Below are positions 43,527-53,937 of a stretch of DNA of 62,857 nucleotides, in pieces (the stretch's first letter is position 1; every line of letters starts with the position of its first letter). The stretch is from positions 1-62,857 of the forward strand of contig CAIMZS010000503.1 in assembly GCA_903846015.1 (NCBI GenBank), written 5' to 3'. The position numbers were made by a program, and so were the translations under genes. The stretch comes from an uncultured Anaerolineae bacterium. Its GTDB lineage: Bacteria > Chloroflexota > Anaerolineae > Anaerolineales > Villigracilaceae. The notes under the pieces were generated by a model. It searched no databases. It had not been told where the DNA came from and worked only from the letters and a program-made list of their open reading frames with translations.

Positions 43527-44369
43527 CTAGATTTTATGCAAAACGATGCGAAGGATTTTTTCGAGTTTTGGAACCATATGTATTCCAGCTTCGAGTACTT
43601 CTTCGTGTGAGGTGGGTGTATTTCCATCGAGATTGGCTTTATTACTAATGCCGGAGATCCCTAAAACCCGTGTGCCGCCATGTCGTGCCACAATTACCTC
43701 GGGAACAGTTGACATGCCGACTGCATCTGCACCAACCGCTCGAAGGAATCGCAAGTCTGCCGGACCTTCAAATGATGGTCCACTTAAACCTGCGTAAACT
43801 CCTTCTCGTAAATTAATTTCTGCTTCCCTGGCTGCCTGGCGTGTTATTTCGCTTAATTTACGGTCATACGCCTGGCTTACATCTGGAAATCGCGGGCCAA
43901 GTTGATCAAGGTTGGGACCAATCAACGGGTTAAATCCCATCATTCCCACCAGGTTTAAATTATCACTGATCAACATCAGGTCGCCAGGGGAATATTCCGG
44001 ATTTATAGCGCCAGCAGCATTGGTTACAATCAGGATTTCAATCCCGAGCCGCTGCATGACACGAATTGGTAGAGTAACCTCGGACATCGAGTAACCTTCA
44101 TAAAAATGAATGCGCCCCTGCATCACCATTACAGCCTGGTTTTCAAGTTTTCCAATGACTAATCGTCCAATATGTCCTGGAGCTGTCGATTGTGGCCAGT
44201 TCGGCAGCGCATTGAAAGGAATTAGATCGGGTTTCTCGATAGAATCGGCTAATCCGCCAAGTCCTGACCCGAGAATTAGGGCAATTTTGGGTTGATAACT
44301 ACTGCGAGCGCGAACTGCCGCTGCAACGATATCAATTTGTTCTAATGTGAAAAACGGCTGATTATTCAT
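43527..44369 (-). CDS. Purine-nucleoside phosphorylase (class II, trimeric type)
   Basis: A 280-residue enzyme that cleaves inosine and guanosine with phosphate to the base and ribose 1-phosphate. The order of motifs is ALILGSGLGGLAD (phosphate-binding), GHIGRLVIGKLENQAVMVMQGRIHFYEGY, LIVTNAAGAINPEY, GLSGPSFEGPADLRFLRAVGADAVGMSTVPE and LGISGISNKA. Key residues for 6-oxopurine recognition (Glu near 200, Asn near 245) look present. A GGCGGAA site precedes the ATG. First gene of its minus-strand run. Salvage would complement the deoxynucleoside kinase at 53276. Confidence 0.94.
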   Translation of the reverse strand: MNNQPFFTLEQIDIVAAAVRARSSYQPKIALILGSGLGGLADSIEKPDLIPFNALPNWPQSTAPGHIGRLVIGKLENQAVMVMQGRIHFYEGYSMSEVTLPIRVMQRLGIEILIVTNAAGAINPEYSPGDLMLISDNLNLVGMMGFNPLIGPNLDQLGPRFPDVSQAYDRKLSEITRQAAREAEINLREGVYAGLSGPSFEGPADLRFLRAVGADAVGMSTVPEVIVARHGGTRVLGISGISNKANLDGNTPTSHEEVLEAGIHMVPKLEKILRIVLHKI

Positions 44370-44526
44370 TTTCCGCCACGCAATAAATTATGTTCGTCAA
44401 AATAAATTTATACCCGAAAATTATACCCGATTAAGCGTGAAGAATTATACATACACGTTGTCTAATCGGTCTGGGATTTCCTTTTTTAAACTCAACTTTG
44501 TTAAACAGTGAAAAGAAAAATCACCT

Positions 44527-45282
44527 ATGCCACAACCAAACATACAGCAGACAAGAAAACTTATCAGTATTGCTATTAAAGATGCAATTGATGCCGATTC
44601 TTATTTTTTGGGATTGGTGAATGGAAAACAACTCCAACTGAAGTTGTTTTACGATGATGGTGAGTTGTATCTGCCCGCCAATGTCCCCCTTGAAGAATCA
44701 CCATCCGGATGGGTAATCAGCAGCCAACAATCCTTGTTTATTGCTGACCTTTGGAATGACGTTGAATTGGATGGAGTAAAGCTGGTTATCCTTCGCAAGG
44801 AAAAAACCAGCTTATGTTGGATGGGTGTCCCTTTGCATGCCAGCCATGTTAATGGCATCATCTGTGTTGCCAAAATACGCGGGCGAAACCAAATCGAGCC
44901 AAAAGCAGACCACTGGACACGTATAAAACAAGGGTCGCTGCGCCTGAGCCTGGTCGCCTTTATAACCATTACTGGGTCTTTAGGAATTTTCGTGGCAGTG
45001 ACGCTCAAATCGTATGATGGGCACACAAAAAGGGGTCCATACCGATTCAAAGCCCGTAATTATCCGCGTTTTCTACCGCTCGTCCGCGCGTCCAAAAGGT
45101 TTTATCACGGAAATTCCCAGAGAGCCCCATTACTTCAAGATATCTTGAAATGCTGCTATGGTAGCATCAACCCCAGCATCATCAATCCAAAGGTGGGTTA
45201 CCAGTCTGATTCTTCGCGGGCCGCTGGCGCTGATCAAAACTCCGTGCTCTTTCATTTTCGTCTCGATTTGTTCAGTAGTTAA
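44527..45282 (+). pseudogene. Truncated GAF-domain protein gene
   Basis: The first 125 or so codons encode a GAF-like sensor fold (VPLEESPSGWVISSQQSLFI, then WMGVPLHASHVNGIICVAKI), as found in GAF-GGDEF or GAF-kinase proteins. After about 44900 the sequence stops looking like the family, and the frame runs 150 bases into the oppositely oriented threonine aldolase gene before stopping. So the 3' part with any output domain appears to be lost. No ribosome site of quality precedes the ATG. It is best seen as a decayed gene, though a short stand-alone GAF cannot be excluded. Confidence 0.5.
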
Positions 45283-46170
45283 ACTGACCGTATTTGCCAG
45301 GCTGAAGAAGATCATGTTTGTGGCCGGTGAACCCGGGTCCAGTTTGATCGCGGAGATGGTTTTCAGACCGGTTGCAAGGCGGATGGCTCGAGCGTGATCC
45401 TCTGCCAAACGGTCTACCATGCTATCCAGCGCCACGATTCCTGCTGCCGCCAGGATACCTACCTGGCGCATGCCTCCACCCAGGTGCTTGCGAATTTTGC
45501 GGGCTTTTTTGATAAACTCGTTACTTCCGCACAAAACAGAGCCCACGGGAGCAGCCAGGCCTTTGCTCAAACAGAATGTGACCGAATCCACTGGTTCTGT
45601 AAGTTCTTTGACGTCAATTCCCTGGGCGATAGCCGAATTAAATACCCGTGCTCCATCCATATGAACAATAAGGCCTCTTTCGTGGGCAAAATCCGCCAGG
45701 CGGCGAATATATTCTGGAGGCAGGCAAACGCCCCCACACGCGTTGTGGGTATTCTCGATCTCGATCAGTCGGGTTACCGGTTCGTGATCATCTTGAGGAT
45801 TTCGAATCACAGCCTCGATATCATCCAGTGCCAGCGAACCATCGCTTTGTTCTTTTATCTGGCATGAGTGTATCCCTCCAAATGTGGAAATTCCCCCGCC
45901 TTCATGCAAAAAAGTGTGTGAGTGCTGCCCCATGATGACCTCATCTCCACGGTTGCAGTGTGACAGGATGCCTGCCAGATTCCCCATCGTTCCAGACGGC
46001 ACAAACAACCCGGCCTGTTTGCCCAGCCTGGCTGCTGCCATTTCTTGAAGTTGGTTCACCGTCGGGTCGTCCAGGTATACATCATCACCTACTGCGGCTT
46101 TGGCCATCGCCTCCCGCATTGCTGGTGTTGGTTTGGTTACAGTGTCAGAACGTAAGTCAATTGCTTCCAT
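45130..46170 (-). CDS. ltaE: Low-specificity L-threonine aldolase
   Basis: A 346-residue PLP enzyme splitting threonine and allo-threonine to glycine and acetaldehyde. [34 protein letters not shown] opens it in family style (given here in parts); [32 protein letters not shown] and the PLP lysine in [14 protein letters not shown] (near 205) follow. Length normal. It is the last gene of a long minus-strand run that starts with the LysE exporter, 95 bases after the acyl-CoA synthetase. Its 3' end overlaps the broken GAF gene. Confidence 0.93.
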   Translation of the reverse strand: MEAIDLRSDTVTKPTPAMREAMAKAAVGDDVYLDDPTVNQLQEMAAARLGKQAGLFVPSGTMGNLAGILSHCNRGDEVIMGQHSHTFLHEGGGISTFGGIHSCQIKEQSDGSLALDDIEAVIRNPQDDHEPVTRLIEIENTHNACGGVCLPPEYIRRLADFAHERGLIVHMDGARVFNSAIAQGIDVKELTEPVDSVTFCLSKGLAAPVGSVLCGSNEFIKKARKIRKHLGGGMRQVGILAAAGIVALDSMVDRLAEDHARAIRLATGLKTISAIKLDPGSPATNMIFFSLANTVSLTTEQIETKMKEHGVLISASGPRRIRLVTHLWIDDAGVDATIAAFQDILK

Positions 46171-46265
46171 TATTTTCTCCTGGTCGATGAAAGAAAGAAG
46201 TTGCTATGATTATATAGGTGTCCTGCCCGGGGTGCGGGTCCATCTTCTCCCCCTGAACGCGCTCA

Positions 46266-48329
46266 TCATTTGGGAGAGCGCTGGGAAGCGGTTCGTTTGA
46301 TTTCTTCGATAGATTCGGGATTCACTAATGAGCTGATATCTCCCAGTTCCAGATCTAAATATGCGGCCCGGATTATCCTGCGCATTACCTTGGCGTTTCT
46401 CGTTTTTGGCAAATCGCTGACAAATAAAATCGCCTTTGGCGCAAGTGGTTTACCCAGTTCAGCGATGATTATTTGCTTTAGCTCAAAACGGATATGTTCA
46501 ATTTCATTTCCGCTTTCTGCGTCTGGGGATTTCTTCAAGACACAAAATGCCACCAGCGCCATGCCTTTAACCTCATCAGGCACACCAATTGCAGCTGCCT
46601 CAATCACATCGGCGTGATGTACCAGTACCGATTCGACCTCCGCCGGCCCAAGACGTTTTCCGGCAATTTTCAAAGTATCGTCTGACCTTCCTAAAATGTA
46701 CCACGATCCATCCGAATCGATGGCCGCAAAATCACCGTGCACCCAGATATTTTCCCATCGTGACCAATAGGTATCCAGATAGCGTTGCGAGTCTTTCCAG
46801 AATCCGCGCGTCATTCCGATCCAGGGCGCTTTGATCACCAATTCGCCAACGGTATTTCTCACAGGCAGGCCATCTTCATTGAATATATCGGCGGCAATCC
46901 CTGGGCAGGCCGCTGAAAAGGCGCACGGTTTGAGTGGCAAGAGGGGATTGCCCATCACAATACCGCCTGAAATTTCTGTTCCACCGGAATAATTGATGAT
47001 TGGTCTTGTTCCGCCTCCAACTTTTTCAAACAACCATAACCATGGATCAGGGTTCCACGGTTCGCCAGTTGAAGCAAAACATTTCAACGACGACAGGTCA
47101 TGATTGATAAATATTTCATCGCCATGCGGAATCATGGAACGAATCAGGGTTGGAGAGACCCCCAATTGGTTGATCTTATGCCGTTCAACCAGTGCCCATA
47201 ACCGATCTGGAGCAGGGAAATCTGGTGCGCCATCATAAAGCACCATCGTTGCGCCCAACGTTAAGCTGCCAAATACCAACCAGGGTCCCATCATCCAGCC
47301 CATGTCGGTCATCCAGTAAACGACATCCCCGCAGTGTACATCGGTGCCGAACGCCATGTCTTGTGCCGCTTTGACGGGGAATCCGCAGTGGGTGTGGACT
47401 GCGCCCTTGGGTTTTCCGGTTGTGCCGGATGTGTAAATCAGCATCAATACATCTTCGGCTTGAGTCATCTCGGTCTCTGCCCACGTCGATTGCGTATCGA
47501 CAAGCTCATGCCACCAATGGTCGCGCCCCTGGGTCATGCTTACATTCTGCCCGGTGCGGCGCAAAACGATCATCTGTAAAACAGTGGGCGCCAGTGCCGC
47601 GGCTTCGTCGGCGATGGATTTCATTTCGATTGCCTTGCCTCGTCGAAATGCGCCATCCACTGTAAATAATGCCTTTGCTCCAGCGTCATTCAGGCGGCTG
47701 GCAATTGCCCCAGAGCCATATCCGCTGAATAAGGGCAGAATAATCCCGCCGATCTTCGCAATTGCCAGCATGGCAATCACAATTTCAGGTGTCATGGGCA
47801 TGAACAGTCCAATAACATCTCCCTTGCCAAATCCGAGCTGGCGCAGCGCATTTGCTGCCTTGTTTGTCTCAATGTAAAGTTCTTTGTAGGTCAGGGTTCG
47901 GGTAAGCCCCTCCTCGCCTTCCCAAATCAACGCCGGTTTGTTACGCAGGTGTTCTTGCGAGTCGATTTTTGAATTGAGCCTGCTGGGGTTCGATTTTCCC
48001 AACTCCAGGTTGGAGCCAGGCTTATCTTCCCTGGCGTATTTATCCAATAAATTATGGACAATATTCATCTTTCCGCCTACGCACCATTTTGGGAATTGGA
48101 TCCCCTTGGTAAGGTCAACGATCTGTGAATACGGTTCTTCAAATTGGATATCCAGGTATTTCAGCACGGCATCAGTGAACCAGGCCACATCGTTTGTTGA
48201 GCGCTCCATCAACTCTTCAAAATTCTTGAGGTTGTGCGCCTGCATGAAGGCTGTCAGGTGTGCCTGTTCTACGCCTTTTGGGGTTGGATTCCAAACGACT
48301 GCCCCTCCGAATTCAAATGTATTGCTCAT
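46266..48329 (-). CDS. AMP-forming acyl-CoA synthetase (acetyl-CoA synthetase-like)
   Basis: A 687-residue enzyme activating a short carboxylate with ATP and CoA. The nucleotide loop [18 protein letters not shown] is near 298-315. [26 protein letters not shown] and [20 protein letters not shown] are present, and the catalytic Lys is in [10 protein letters not shown] near 655. Overall it is nearest to acetyl-CoA and propionyl-CoA synthetases; the acyl pocket was not resolved. The ATG at 48329, after GGGAGG, replaces a start seven codons earlier. It stands between an MFS transporter and ltaE. Confidence 0.9.
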   Translation of the reverse strand: MSNTFEFGGAVVWNPTPKGVEQAHLTAFMQAHNLKNFEELMERSTNDVAWFTDAVLKYLDIQFEEPYSQIVDLTKGIQFPKWCVGGKMNIVHNLLDKYAREDKPGSNLELGKSNPSRLNSKIDSQEHLRNKPALIWEGEEGLTRTLTYKELYIETNKAANALRQLGFGKGDVIGLFMPMTPEIVIAMLAIAKIGGIILPLFSGYGSGAIASRLNDAGAKALFTVDGAFRRGKAIEMKSIADEAAALAPTVLQMIVLRRTGQNVSMTQGRDHWWHELVDTQSTWAETEMTQAEDVLMLIYTSGTTGKPKGAVHTHCGFPVKAAQDMAFGTDVHCGDVVYWMTDMGWMMGPWLVFGSLTLGATMVLYDGAPDFPAPDRLWALVERHKINQLGVSPTLIRSMIPHGDEIFINHDLSSLKCFASTGEPWNPDPWLWLFEKVGGGTRPIINYSGGTEISGGIVMGNPLLPLKPCAFSAACPGIAADIFNEDGLPVRNTVGELVIKAPWIGMTRGFWKDSQRYLDTYWSRWENIWVHGDFAAIDSDGSWYILGRSDDTLKIAGKRLGPAEVESVLVHHADVIEAAAIGVPDEVKGMALVAFCVLKKSPDAESGNEIEHIRFELKQIIIAELGKPLAPKAILFVSDLPKTRNAKVMRRIIRAAYLDLELGDISSLVNPESIEEIKRTASQRSPK

Positions 48330-48374
48330 CGTATGCTCCCTCCCGTGCATATACCGGGACCATGAAAAATAATA

Positions 48375-49460
48375 TTATGCTCTGTTAATCGATCGGGTCT
48401 TGTTTAGAAAGACCCAATAAAGTGATCCGGATGCCAGTAAGACCAACGCCAGCAAGGCTGTTCTCACCCAGCCATGTGACATGCCGGGAAGCGGAACAAA
48501 AAAGAAAAAAGGCAGCCCTCCTGTGATAATCGCGGTTCCCAGTGTTAGTGAGGCGGCCAGCGCCGGGGAATGGGGCAAAGCCTTGCCCGCAGCCGCTATG
48601 GATAGAGGCGTCATGGATTGAAGGAAAAAAACGCCCAGCAGCAGCCCGGGCAGCCAGGCCCAGCCCGTTGCTGGGATTATTTCATTGCTTGTAAAAGCAA
48701 GCAAAACGGCTGAGCTTCCCATGGCCGTCAGCATCCAGCGATCCCAACCTATCCGGTCGGAGGCAAAGCCGCCCATTAATTTACCGGTTCCGGCTGCCAA
48801 TGCCACCCACAGTGCAGCGCTGGAATAGCGCCCTACGTTAATTTGAGCGTCTACCCAAACAGTGGAGCGCAAAGCAACGGCCAGCACCAGTAAAATGACC
48901 AATACATTAGAAACCCGCAGGGCGGCATTTCCCAAAACAGGTTCCAGTTTATTCCATCCCGTTGTAGAATTTTGTGGCATCAACCAGATGATAACGGCCA
49001 GGCTTGCCAACAAAATGGCAAGTGCTTGAGCAATCCAGGGAGAATAATGAAGCGCTGCCAGGCCCCCCAGCGCAAGCCCCACCACCCCAAAAGCAGCAAA
49101 AACTCCGGGAGCGGAGGCCTTTCCAGGTGTGCTGGTGATGGCAACTGAGCCTCCACCGGCGTGCAGGCCGGCGGAGCCAAGCCCAATCAGGATGATGGCA
49201 ATATTCAGATTTGCTTGTACGGTTAATAACCCCAGGACGGTCAAAATCAGACCCAGGCTTGCGCCTGGTTTCGGTTGGCGGATTCGATCAAACGCCATAC
49301 CAAAAATTGGCTGCAGCCCAAAGGCCAGCAAATTGTAAAGCAGGATCAAAATATTCACATCAGGCGTTTTTTGTTGAAGGATCAGTCCGACCAGCAAACC
49401 TGCTGATGCATCTGAAGCGCCATGTGCCAACCCCAGGATAAGCGCTAGAAGCCAGGTCAT
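48375..49460 (-). CDS. MFS transporter
   Basis: A 361-residue membrane protein with about eleven to twelve spans and no soluble domain. The loop between spans 2 and 3 has FGMAFDRIRQPKPG, close to the MFS G-x-x-x-D-R-x-G-R motif, and the matching loop in the second half is MGGFASDRIGWDRW. GLGSAGLHAGGGSVAI lies in the fourth or fifth span. It most resembles fosmidomycin-resistance-like or other small-molecule MFS exporters, but the substrate is unknown. It overlaps the 4TM protein gene by 4 bases (ATGA). Confidence 0.85.
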   Translation of the reverse strand: MTWLLALILGLAHGASDASAGLLVGLILQQKTPDVNILILLYNLLAFGLQPIFGMAFDRIRQPKPGASLGLILTVLGLLTVQANLNIAIILIGLGSAGLHAGGGSVAITSTPGKASAPGVFAAFGVVGLALGGLAALHYSPWIAQALAILLASLAVIIWLMPQNSTTGWNKLEPVLGNAALRVSNVLVILLVLAVALRSTVWVDAQINVGRYSSAALWVALAAGTGKLMGGFASDRIGWDRWMLTAMGSSAVLLAFTSNEIIPATGWAWLPGLLLGVFFLQSMTPLSIAAAGKALPHSPALAASLTLGTAIITGGLPFFFFVPLPGMSHGWVRTALLALVLLASGSLYWVFLNKTRSINRA

Positions 49461-49864
49461 CTCAGCAGACCAAAAAACAGGTAAAGTGGCAAAATAACCA
49501 GCAAGTAACTGGCACTGTTTGCTGCCAGCGCCGCGAGCCAGGTTGCGCGTTTGTTGTCACGCTTGAACAGTAACAGTATTCCGCCTTCAATCAAAATTGA
49601 AAGTGCAAAGTCGATCAATAAACCCCAAAAATACAGTTGCATCGTAAATGGTACGATGCCAATTCCAATGACCGAAGTAGCGATGTTCATCACGATTGCG
49701 CCCAAAGCTGCGCGTTTAAACGATCCCCATTTCAATCGCCAGAGCACAATGCTCTCAATCCCGATGATCATAACATTGGATCCGCACAGGATCAGCAGCC
49801 CAATTCCTGCGGTTGCAGCGAGCAGCCCTGGACTGGCAATATCGAAGGGCAGAATGATTAGCAT
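49457..49864 (-). CDS. Small four-span membrane protein
   Basis: A 135-residue, very hydrophobic protein with four membrane spans and one conserved-looking soluble loop (ESIVLWRLKWGSFKRAALGAIVMN in parts). FALSILIEGGILLLFKRDNKRATWLAALAANSASY is also distinctive. No family was recognised. The ATG at 49864 with AGGA upstream is preferred; a TTG start would overlap the lipoprotein gene by 16 bases. It lies between a PBP-like lipoprotein and an MFS transporter and may form a unit with them. Confidence 0.65.
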   Translation of the reverse strand: MLIILPFDIASPGLLAATAGIGLLILCGSNVMIIGIESIVLWRLKWGSFKRAALGAIVMNIATSVIGIGIVPFTMQLYFWGLLIDFALSILIEGGILLLFKRDNKRATWLAALAANSASYLLVILPLYLFFGLLR

Positions 49865-49878
49865 CCTTTTGTTCCTGT

Positions 49879-50514
49879 CTATTTTTGCAGGCAAGCCAAC
49901 AGTTCTTTAATCATGTTATTCGGATCGGTCTTTGTCAGCGCCAGTATTGGAATATGGGATAGGGTGAATACATCTCGCGTTGTTCCTGCCTTCCAGCGGC
50001 GAGGCAGGAAGCCTACAGCCTGCTTATCATTGTTTAACGTATCTGACATCTGCTGAGGACTGACCGCCAAATGCGCAAGCGAAGAAATCTTGGTTCCTTG
50101 CATTACTTCGCGCTCAAAAATTTGTTGTAAATCATCGCCCTGGGCAAACACCCAAATTTGCACGCCTGCCGGCTGTGGGTTGGAAAATAACGCTCGTACT
50201 GCCTCGATGGTAAGATTTTGCACCGGGCTCTCGCGATGAGTCACAACCATCAGATCATCATGGCCAATTTGATATTGAAAAGATGTTGGTGCTTCAGGTT
50301 CTCCAAGCCGGATGGATATGTCTGCCAAATTAGGATCGTTGGCATTTATTACATCGATATGCAATCCCTGTGCGCAGGTGTTTGTTTCTGAAAGCCAGGG
50401 TTGTGCTGCTCCGCTAGCGAATACCGATACCATCTGAGGGGTGGGGCTGCTAGGGGCATCTGCCGGTGCACAGGCTGTTAGGAATAGCAGGATGGACACG
50501 ATGATGCGAAGCAT
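49879..50514 (-). CDS. Periplasmic-binding-protein-like lipoprotein (PstS-like)
   Basis: A 211-residue lipoprotein. LLFLTAC gives the lipobox with Cys15. The rest resembles a shortened phosphate-type binding protein: DISIRLGEP, DDLMVVTHRESPVQNLT (PstS-like hinge strand), VRALFSNPQPAG (typical LF-x-G-x-x site region) and AVGFLPRRW. At 211 residues only part of a two-lobe receptor is present, so it may bind a ligand with one lobe or act as a sensor. No ABC ATPase is nearby. It begins 6 bases after uppP. Confidence 0.72.
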   Translation of the reverse strand: MLRIIVSILLFLTACAPADAPSSPTPQMVSVFASGAAQPWLSETNTCAQGLHIDVINANDPNLADISIRLGEPEAPTSFQYQIGHDDLMVVTHRESPVQNLTIEAVRALFSNPQPAGVQIWVFAQGDDLQQIFEREVMQGTKISSLAHLAVSPQQMSDTLNNDKQAVGFLPRRWKAGTTRDVFTLSHIPILALTKTDPNNMIKELLACLQK

Positions 50515-50520
50515 GCTTTT

Positions 50521-51348
50521 TTATCCCATTATCTGAAAAACCACGCAAAGTACGCCGATGATGGCGCAGTATGCGGCAAAAATATATAATGAATTTTTAT
50601 TTAAGTAGTTCAGCAGCCACTTGATGGCGAACCAGCCCACAACCGCAGCTGTTACGAATCCCACTGCCAGCAAAGGTAAAAAGCTGCCCAAATTCGCCAT
50701 CTTGCGCAAGTCGAGCGCTTCGTATGCGCCTGCCGCAAGCATGACCGGAACCGACATCAAAAACGCGAAACGCGCGGCCGAATTTCGGTCAAAGCCACGA
50801 AACATTCCGCCGCTGATGGTTGTGCCGCTGCGTGATGCGCCTGGAAACACTGCAATCACCTGCATCATGCCAACGAAGAGTGCGTCCATCCATTTCATCG
50901 AGTTTAGTTTTCGTGTTCGTTTCCCAAAATATTCGCCCATTGTTAACAAGATCGCAGCGGCGAATAAGCGAATGGCTGCTTCGGTCAACGGCATGCCAAA
51001 TAATTGTTCAACATATTTCTTGAGCAGCACTCCGGCTAATAAGGCCGGCACTGTTGCCAATATAATATACCAGCCCATCTTTGCGTTTTCGGGTAGCGAA
51101 TTATAATTTCGCAGCCCGCGTAGATTTGTGAGGGTGTCAATGAAAATGCTTACAAGGTCTTTCCAGAAAAAAATGACCAGTGCGAGAAGTGTGCCTAGCT
51201 GAACAAGGACGCTGAAGGCGAAGGCGGCATCATCGGCGGGCAAGCCCAGGAAGTGCTGGGCTATCAGCAGGTGTGCAGTGGATGAGACCGGGATGAACTC
51301 CGTCAGACCCTGTAAAATGCCAAGCAGGAAAGCGTGGAAAATATTCAT
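50521..51348 (-). CDS. uppP: Undecaprenyl-diphosphatase
   Basis: A 275-residue membrane phosphatase that recycles the undecaprenyl carrier for cell-wall synthesis; it can give bacitracin resistance. LLGILQGLTEFIPVSSTAHLLI opens the family sequence with the Glu-rich motif (E17), and FPGASRSGTTISGGMFRGFDR is the second signature with Arg and Ser of the active site. Eight spans are visible. Length normal. It follows tgt by 39 bases on the same strand. Confidence 0.95.
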   Translation of the reverse strand: MNIFHAFLLGILQGLTEFIPVSSTAHLLIAQHFLGLPADDAAFAFSVLVQLGTLLALVIFFWKDLVSIFIDTLTNLRGLRNYNSLPENAKMGWYIILATVPALLAGVLLKKYVEQLFGMPLTEAAIRLFAAAILLTMGEYFGKRTRKLNSMKWMDALFVGMMQVIAVFPGASRSGTTISGGMFRGFDRNSAARFAFLMSVPVMLAAGAYEALDLRKMANLGSFLPLLAVGFVTAAVVGWFAIKWLLNYLNKNSLYIFAAYCAIIGVLCVVFQIMG

Positions 51349-51387
51349 TGTGATAAGGCCCTTTTTTACAGATTTTGGGTGAAAAGA

Positions 51388-52518
51388 TTAACTGTGTGCT
51401 TTCGTGGCTGTTCGCGCAGCATTCCCTTGCCAGGTCTGCAACCACTCGGGCACTTTGCTTTCAAAAGTTCCATCTATAATAGAAATACGGATATCTTTAA
51501 CAAGATTTACTAACGCGTACAGGTTGTGGATTGAGATCAGCGTTCCGGCGAGAAATTCCCTTGCAACGATTAAATGCCGGATGTATGCGCGGGTGAAAGT
51601 GCGGCAGGTATAGCATTGGCAGTTTGCATCGATCGGCTGTGAGTCACGTTTGAAATTAGCATTCATCAGGTTCAAGCGCCCGGTTGACGAAAAGGCTGCA
51701 TTGTGCCGAGCCAAACGTGTTGGCAGTACGCAGTCGAAGATATCCACCCCACGCGCAATACCATTGATCAAATCCTCCGGTGTACCAACGCCCATCAGGT
51801 AGCGTGGTTTATGCTCGGGCAGCAGCGGCGTGACAATATCCAGCGCGTTGTGCATTTCTTCTTTTGTTTCCCCAACCGACAGACCGCCGATTGCTATGCC
51901 AGTGAAGGGCAGCGATGAGATAAAGGCAGCCGATTCTGCCCGTAAATCTGGATTTATGCCGCCTTGCACGATCCCGAACAACGCCTGGTCTGGGCGGGTA
52001 TGCGCGTTCAGGGAACGTTCCGCCCAACGATGGGTGCGCTCCATTGCCAGCTTGCTGTAAGCCTGATCGTTTGGGTCGGAGCATTCATCGAACGCCATGA
52101 TAATATCCGCGCCCAGATTCTCCTGAATGGAGATGGATTTTTCGGGCGTAAAGCGATGTGTGGAGCCATCGATGTGGCTCTTAAAAGTCACCCCGTCAGC
52201 ATCGATCTTGCGTGTTTTTGCAAGCGAAAAAACCTGGAACCCACCCGAATCGGTCAACATGGGGTTGGGCCACTGCATGAATTGGTGCAGACCGCCCATT
52301 TCGGCAACTACTTCGTCTCCAGGTCGCAAGTACAGGTGATAGGTATTCGACAACACTAGCGAAGCCCCAAGTTCTTTAAGATGCTCTGGAGTCAGTGTTT
52401 TGACGGTTGCCTGGGTACCTACAGGTGAAAAGACTGGCGTTTGCAGGTCGCCATGCGGTGTGTGGAATATTCCAGCGCGTGCGCGGCCTTCTTTTGCGAT
52501 AATATCATATTTAAACAT
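51388..52518 (-). CDS. tgt: Queuine tRNA-ribosyltransferase
   Basis: A 376-residue TIM-barrel enzyme that swaps guanine at the wobble position of GUN tRNAs for preQ1. The base-binding Asp is in [13 protein letters not shown], the second is in [14 protein letters not shown]. The zinc site is made by the CQCYTCRTF cysteines and a His further on. [11 protein letters not shown] is the preQ1 pocket. Length normal. The promoter -10 lies 7 bases before the ATG (see separate entry), suggesting a leaderless transcript. uppP follows. Confidence 0.96.
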   Translation of the reverse strand: MFKYDIIAKEGRARAGIFHTPHGDLQTPVFSPVGTQATVKTLTPEHLKELGASLVLSNTYHLYLRPGDEVVAEMGGLHQFMQWPNPMLTDSGGFQVFSLAKTRKIDADGVTFKSHIDGSTHRFTPEKSISIQENLGADIIMAFDECSDPNDQAYSKLAMERTHRWAERSLNAHTRPDQALFGIVQGGINPDLRAESAAFISSLPFTGIAIGGLSVGETKEEMHNALDIVTPLLPEHKPRYLMGVGTPEDLINGIARGVDIFDCVLPTRLARHNAAFSSTGRLNLMNANFKRDSQPIDANCQCYTCRTFTRAYIRHLIVAREFLAGTLISIHNLYALVNLVKDIRISIIDGTFESKVPEWLQTWQGNAARTATKAHS

Positions 52519-52525
52519 GGCGCGA

Positions 52526-52531
52526 ATTATA
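52526..52531 (-). promoter_or_regulatory. Candidate -10 of tgt (leaderless)
   Basis: On the minus strand TATAAT is followed by TCGCGCC and then the ATG of tgt at 52518. No ribosome site exists before the ATG. The spacing equals that at the ygjP-like gene and nearly that at the Rrf2 gene. No good -35 is seen. Confidence 0.55.
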
Positions 52532-52584
52532 AGGGAGAAAAGGGCAGATGGGATGAAGATGCTGGAAAATGTCTGGGCGGGTTT

Positions 52585-53193
52585 TCATCCCACAAGAGCT
52601 CGCCACAACTGAAACAGGCCGAACGCTGCCAGTGCCAGCACCGAAATTCCCAGTAACCCACGGCTGACTTTGTTCCCAAGATTTCGCGCGGCGCTGAAAA
52701 GTGCGATCGTGGTTAGAAACCCACTGATCATGACGATATAAAACGCACAGATGAATCCCAGTCCATAGCTGGGATTTTCATGCCAGCCGGTCATCAGGAT
52801 GGGCCCGGTTACCAGGCTCCAGTAAATATATGGCATTGGGCTGAGCGCGTTCATCAGCGCAGCCTTGAATATACTTCCCGGAGCCGCCGTTATCGTTCCG
52901 CCATCAAGAGAAGTGAAGCTGCGCCACTGCTGGTAAGCTCCCCACGCCAGCAGCAGGATGAAAACCCCACTGACCAGGTTCAGACCCCGCTGCAGCCAGG
53001 CTGGCATTTGGGACAATACCAATAATGCCAGCGCAATGATTGGCCCATCGCTAATCAGTGGGGCAAAAGCGATCATCCATGTTTTTCGGAATCCGTGGGT
53101 CAATGTTTGCGAAAGCATGTATGCCATGAATGGCCCGGGTTGTACGGCTGCGCTAAACCCCAAAGCAATGCCCTGTAGAAGGAAAATGTTCAT
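52585..53193 (-). CDS. LysE/RhtB-family exporter
   Basis: A 202-residue membrane protein with about six spans. GFSAAVQPGPFMAYMLSQTL at the start carries the family's PGP turn, and DGPIIALALLVLSQMP and SPMPYIYWSLVTGP follow. This family exports amino acids such as lysine, threonine or homoserine lactones; which substrate applies is not visible. The last 30 residues end near the start of tgt, 66 bases away, with tgt possibly on its own promoter. Confidence 0.85.
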   Translation of the reverse strand: MNIFLLQGIALGFSAAVQPGPFMAYMLSQTLTHGFRKTWMIAFAPLISDGPIIALALLVLSQMPAWLQRGLNLVSGVFILLLAWGAYQQWRSFTSLDGGTITAAPGSIFKAALMNALSPMPYIYWSLVTGPILMTGWHENPSYGLGFICAFYIVMISGFLTTIALFSAARNLGNKVSRGLLGISVLALAAFGLFQLWRALVG

Positions 53194-53275
53194 TCGGTGA
53201 TTTTATCAGATGTGTGTGCCTGCCTTTCGGGTAGAATATCACTATACAAATTTATTTTATCGCTGAGAGTTGCAC

Positions 53276-53911
53276 ATGACTAAAAAATTGATCGTTGTTG
53301 CCGGGAACATTGGCGTTGGTAAGACATCCCTCACTGAGCGTATTGGCGCACGGATGGGCTGGTTGACCGGGTTTGAGTCGGTTTCTGATAATCCTTACCT
53401 GCCTGATTTTTACGCCGATATGAAAACCTGGTCTTTCCATCTCCAGGTATATTTCCTCGGTCATCGCGCCAAACAATACCTGGATATTGCCAACCAGCCG
53501 CGTTCCGCCATACTGGATCGCTCCATTTATGAAGATGCCTTTATCTTTGCGCGTGCCCTGCACCATTTGGGCAACCTGTCAGAGCGGGATTACATGGCCT
53601 ATCGTCGTTTGTTCGAACTGGTTGTCAATGGCCTTCCAGCCCCAAACCTGCTTATTTATCTTAAGGCTCCGGTTGATGTGCTTATGAAACGGATCCAGGA
53701 TCGTGCCCGTGGAATTGAAACCGGTATCAGTGCTGAATACTTGACGCTGCTCGATACCTTTTACGATGACTGGCTCAAGTCATTTGATCTATGCCCGATA
53801 CTTACCATCCGCACAGACAACCTGGATTTTGTCAATAAACCAAAAGCGTTGGAAACAGTTACCCAACGCATTACCGAAAAATTGGGCGGAAAGGAAGTAA
53901 TGGAGTTTTAG
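53276..53911 (+). CDS. Deoxynucleoside kinase
   Basis: A 211-residue kinase of the dGK/dAK family. The P-loop is VAGNIGVGKTSL, the substrate base pocket lies around WSFHLQVYFLGHRAKQYL, and LDRSIYEDAFIFA carries the ERS-like D-R-S motif. IQDRARGIETGISAEYL is the lid. It salvages deoxyadenosine, deoxyguanosine or deoxycytidine to monophosphates. The ATG at 53276 is preferred over a TTG two codons before. It is the only salvage kinase in the window and opens the plus-strand block. Confidence 0.9.
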   Translation: MTKKLIVVAGNIGVGKTSLTERIGARMGWLTGFESVSDNPYLPDFYADMKTWSFHLQVYFLGHRAKQYLDIANQPRSAILDRSIYEDAFIFARALHHLGNLSERDYMAYRRLFELVVNGLPAPNLLIYLKAPVDVLMKRIQDRARGIETGISAEYLTLLDTFYDDWLKSFDLCPILTIRTDNLDFVNKPKALETVTQRITEKLGGKEVMEF

Positions 53912-53937
53912 GCAGCTCTTAATTTTAAAGGTGGCGT

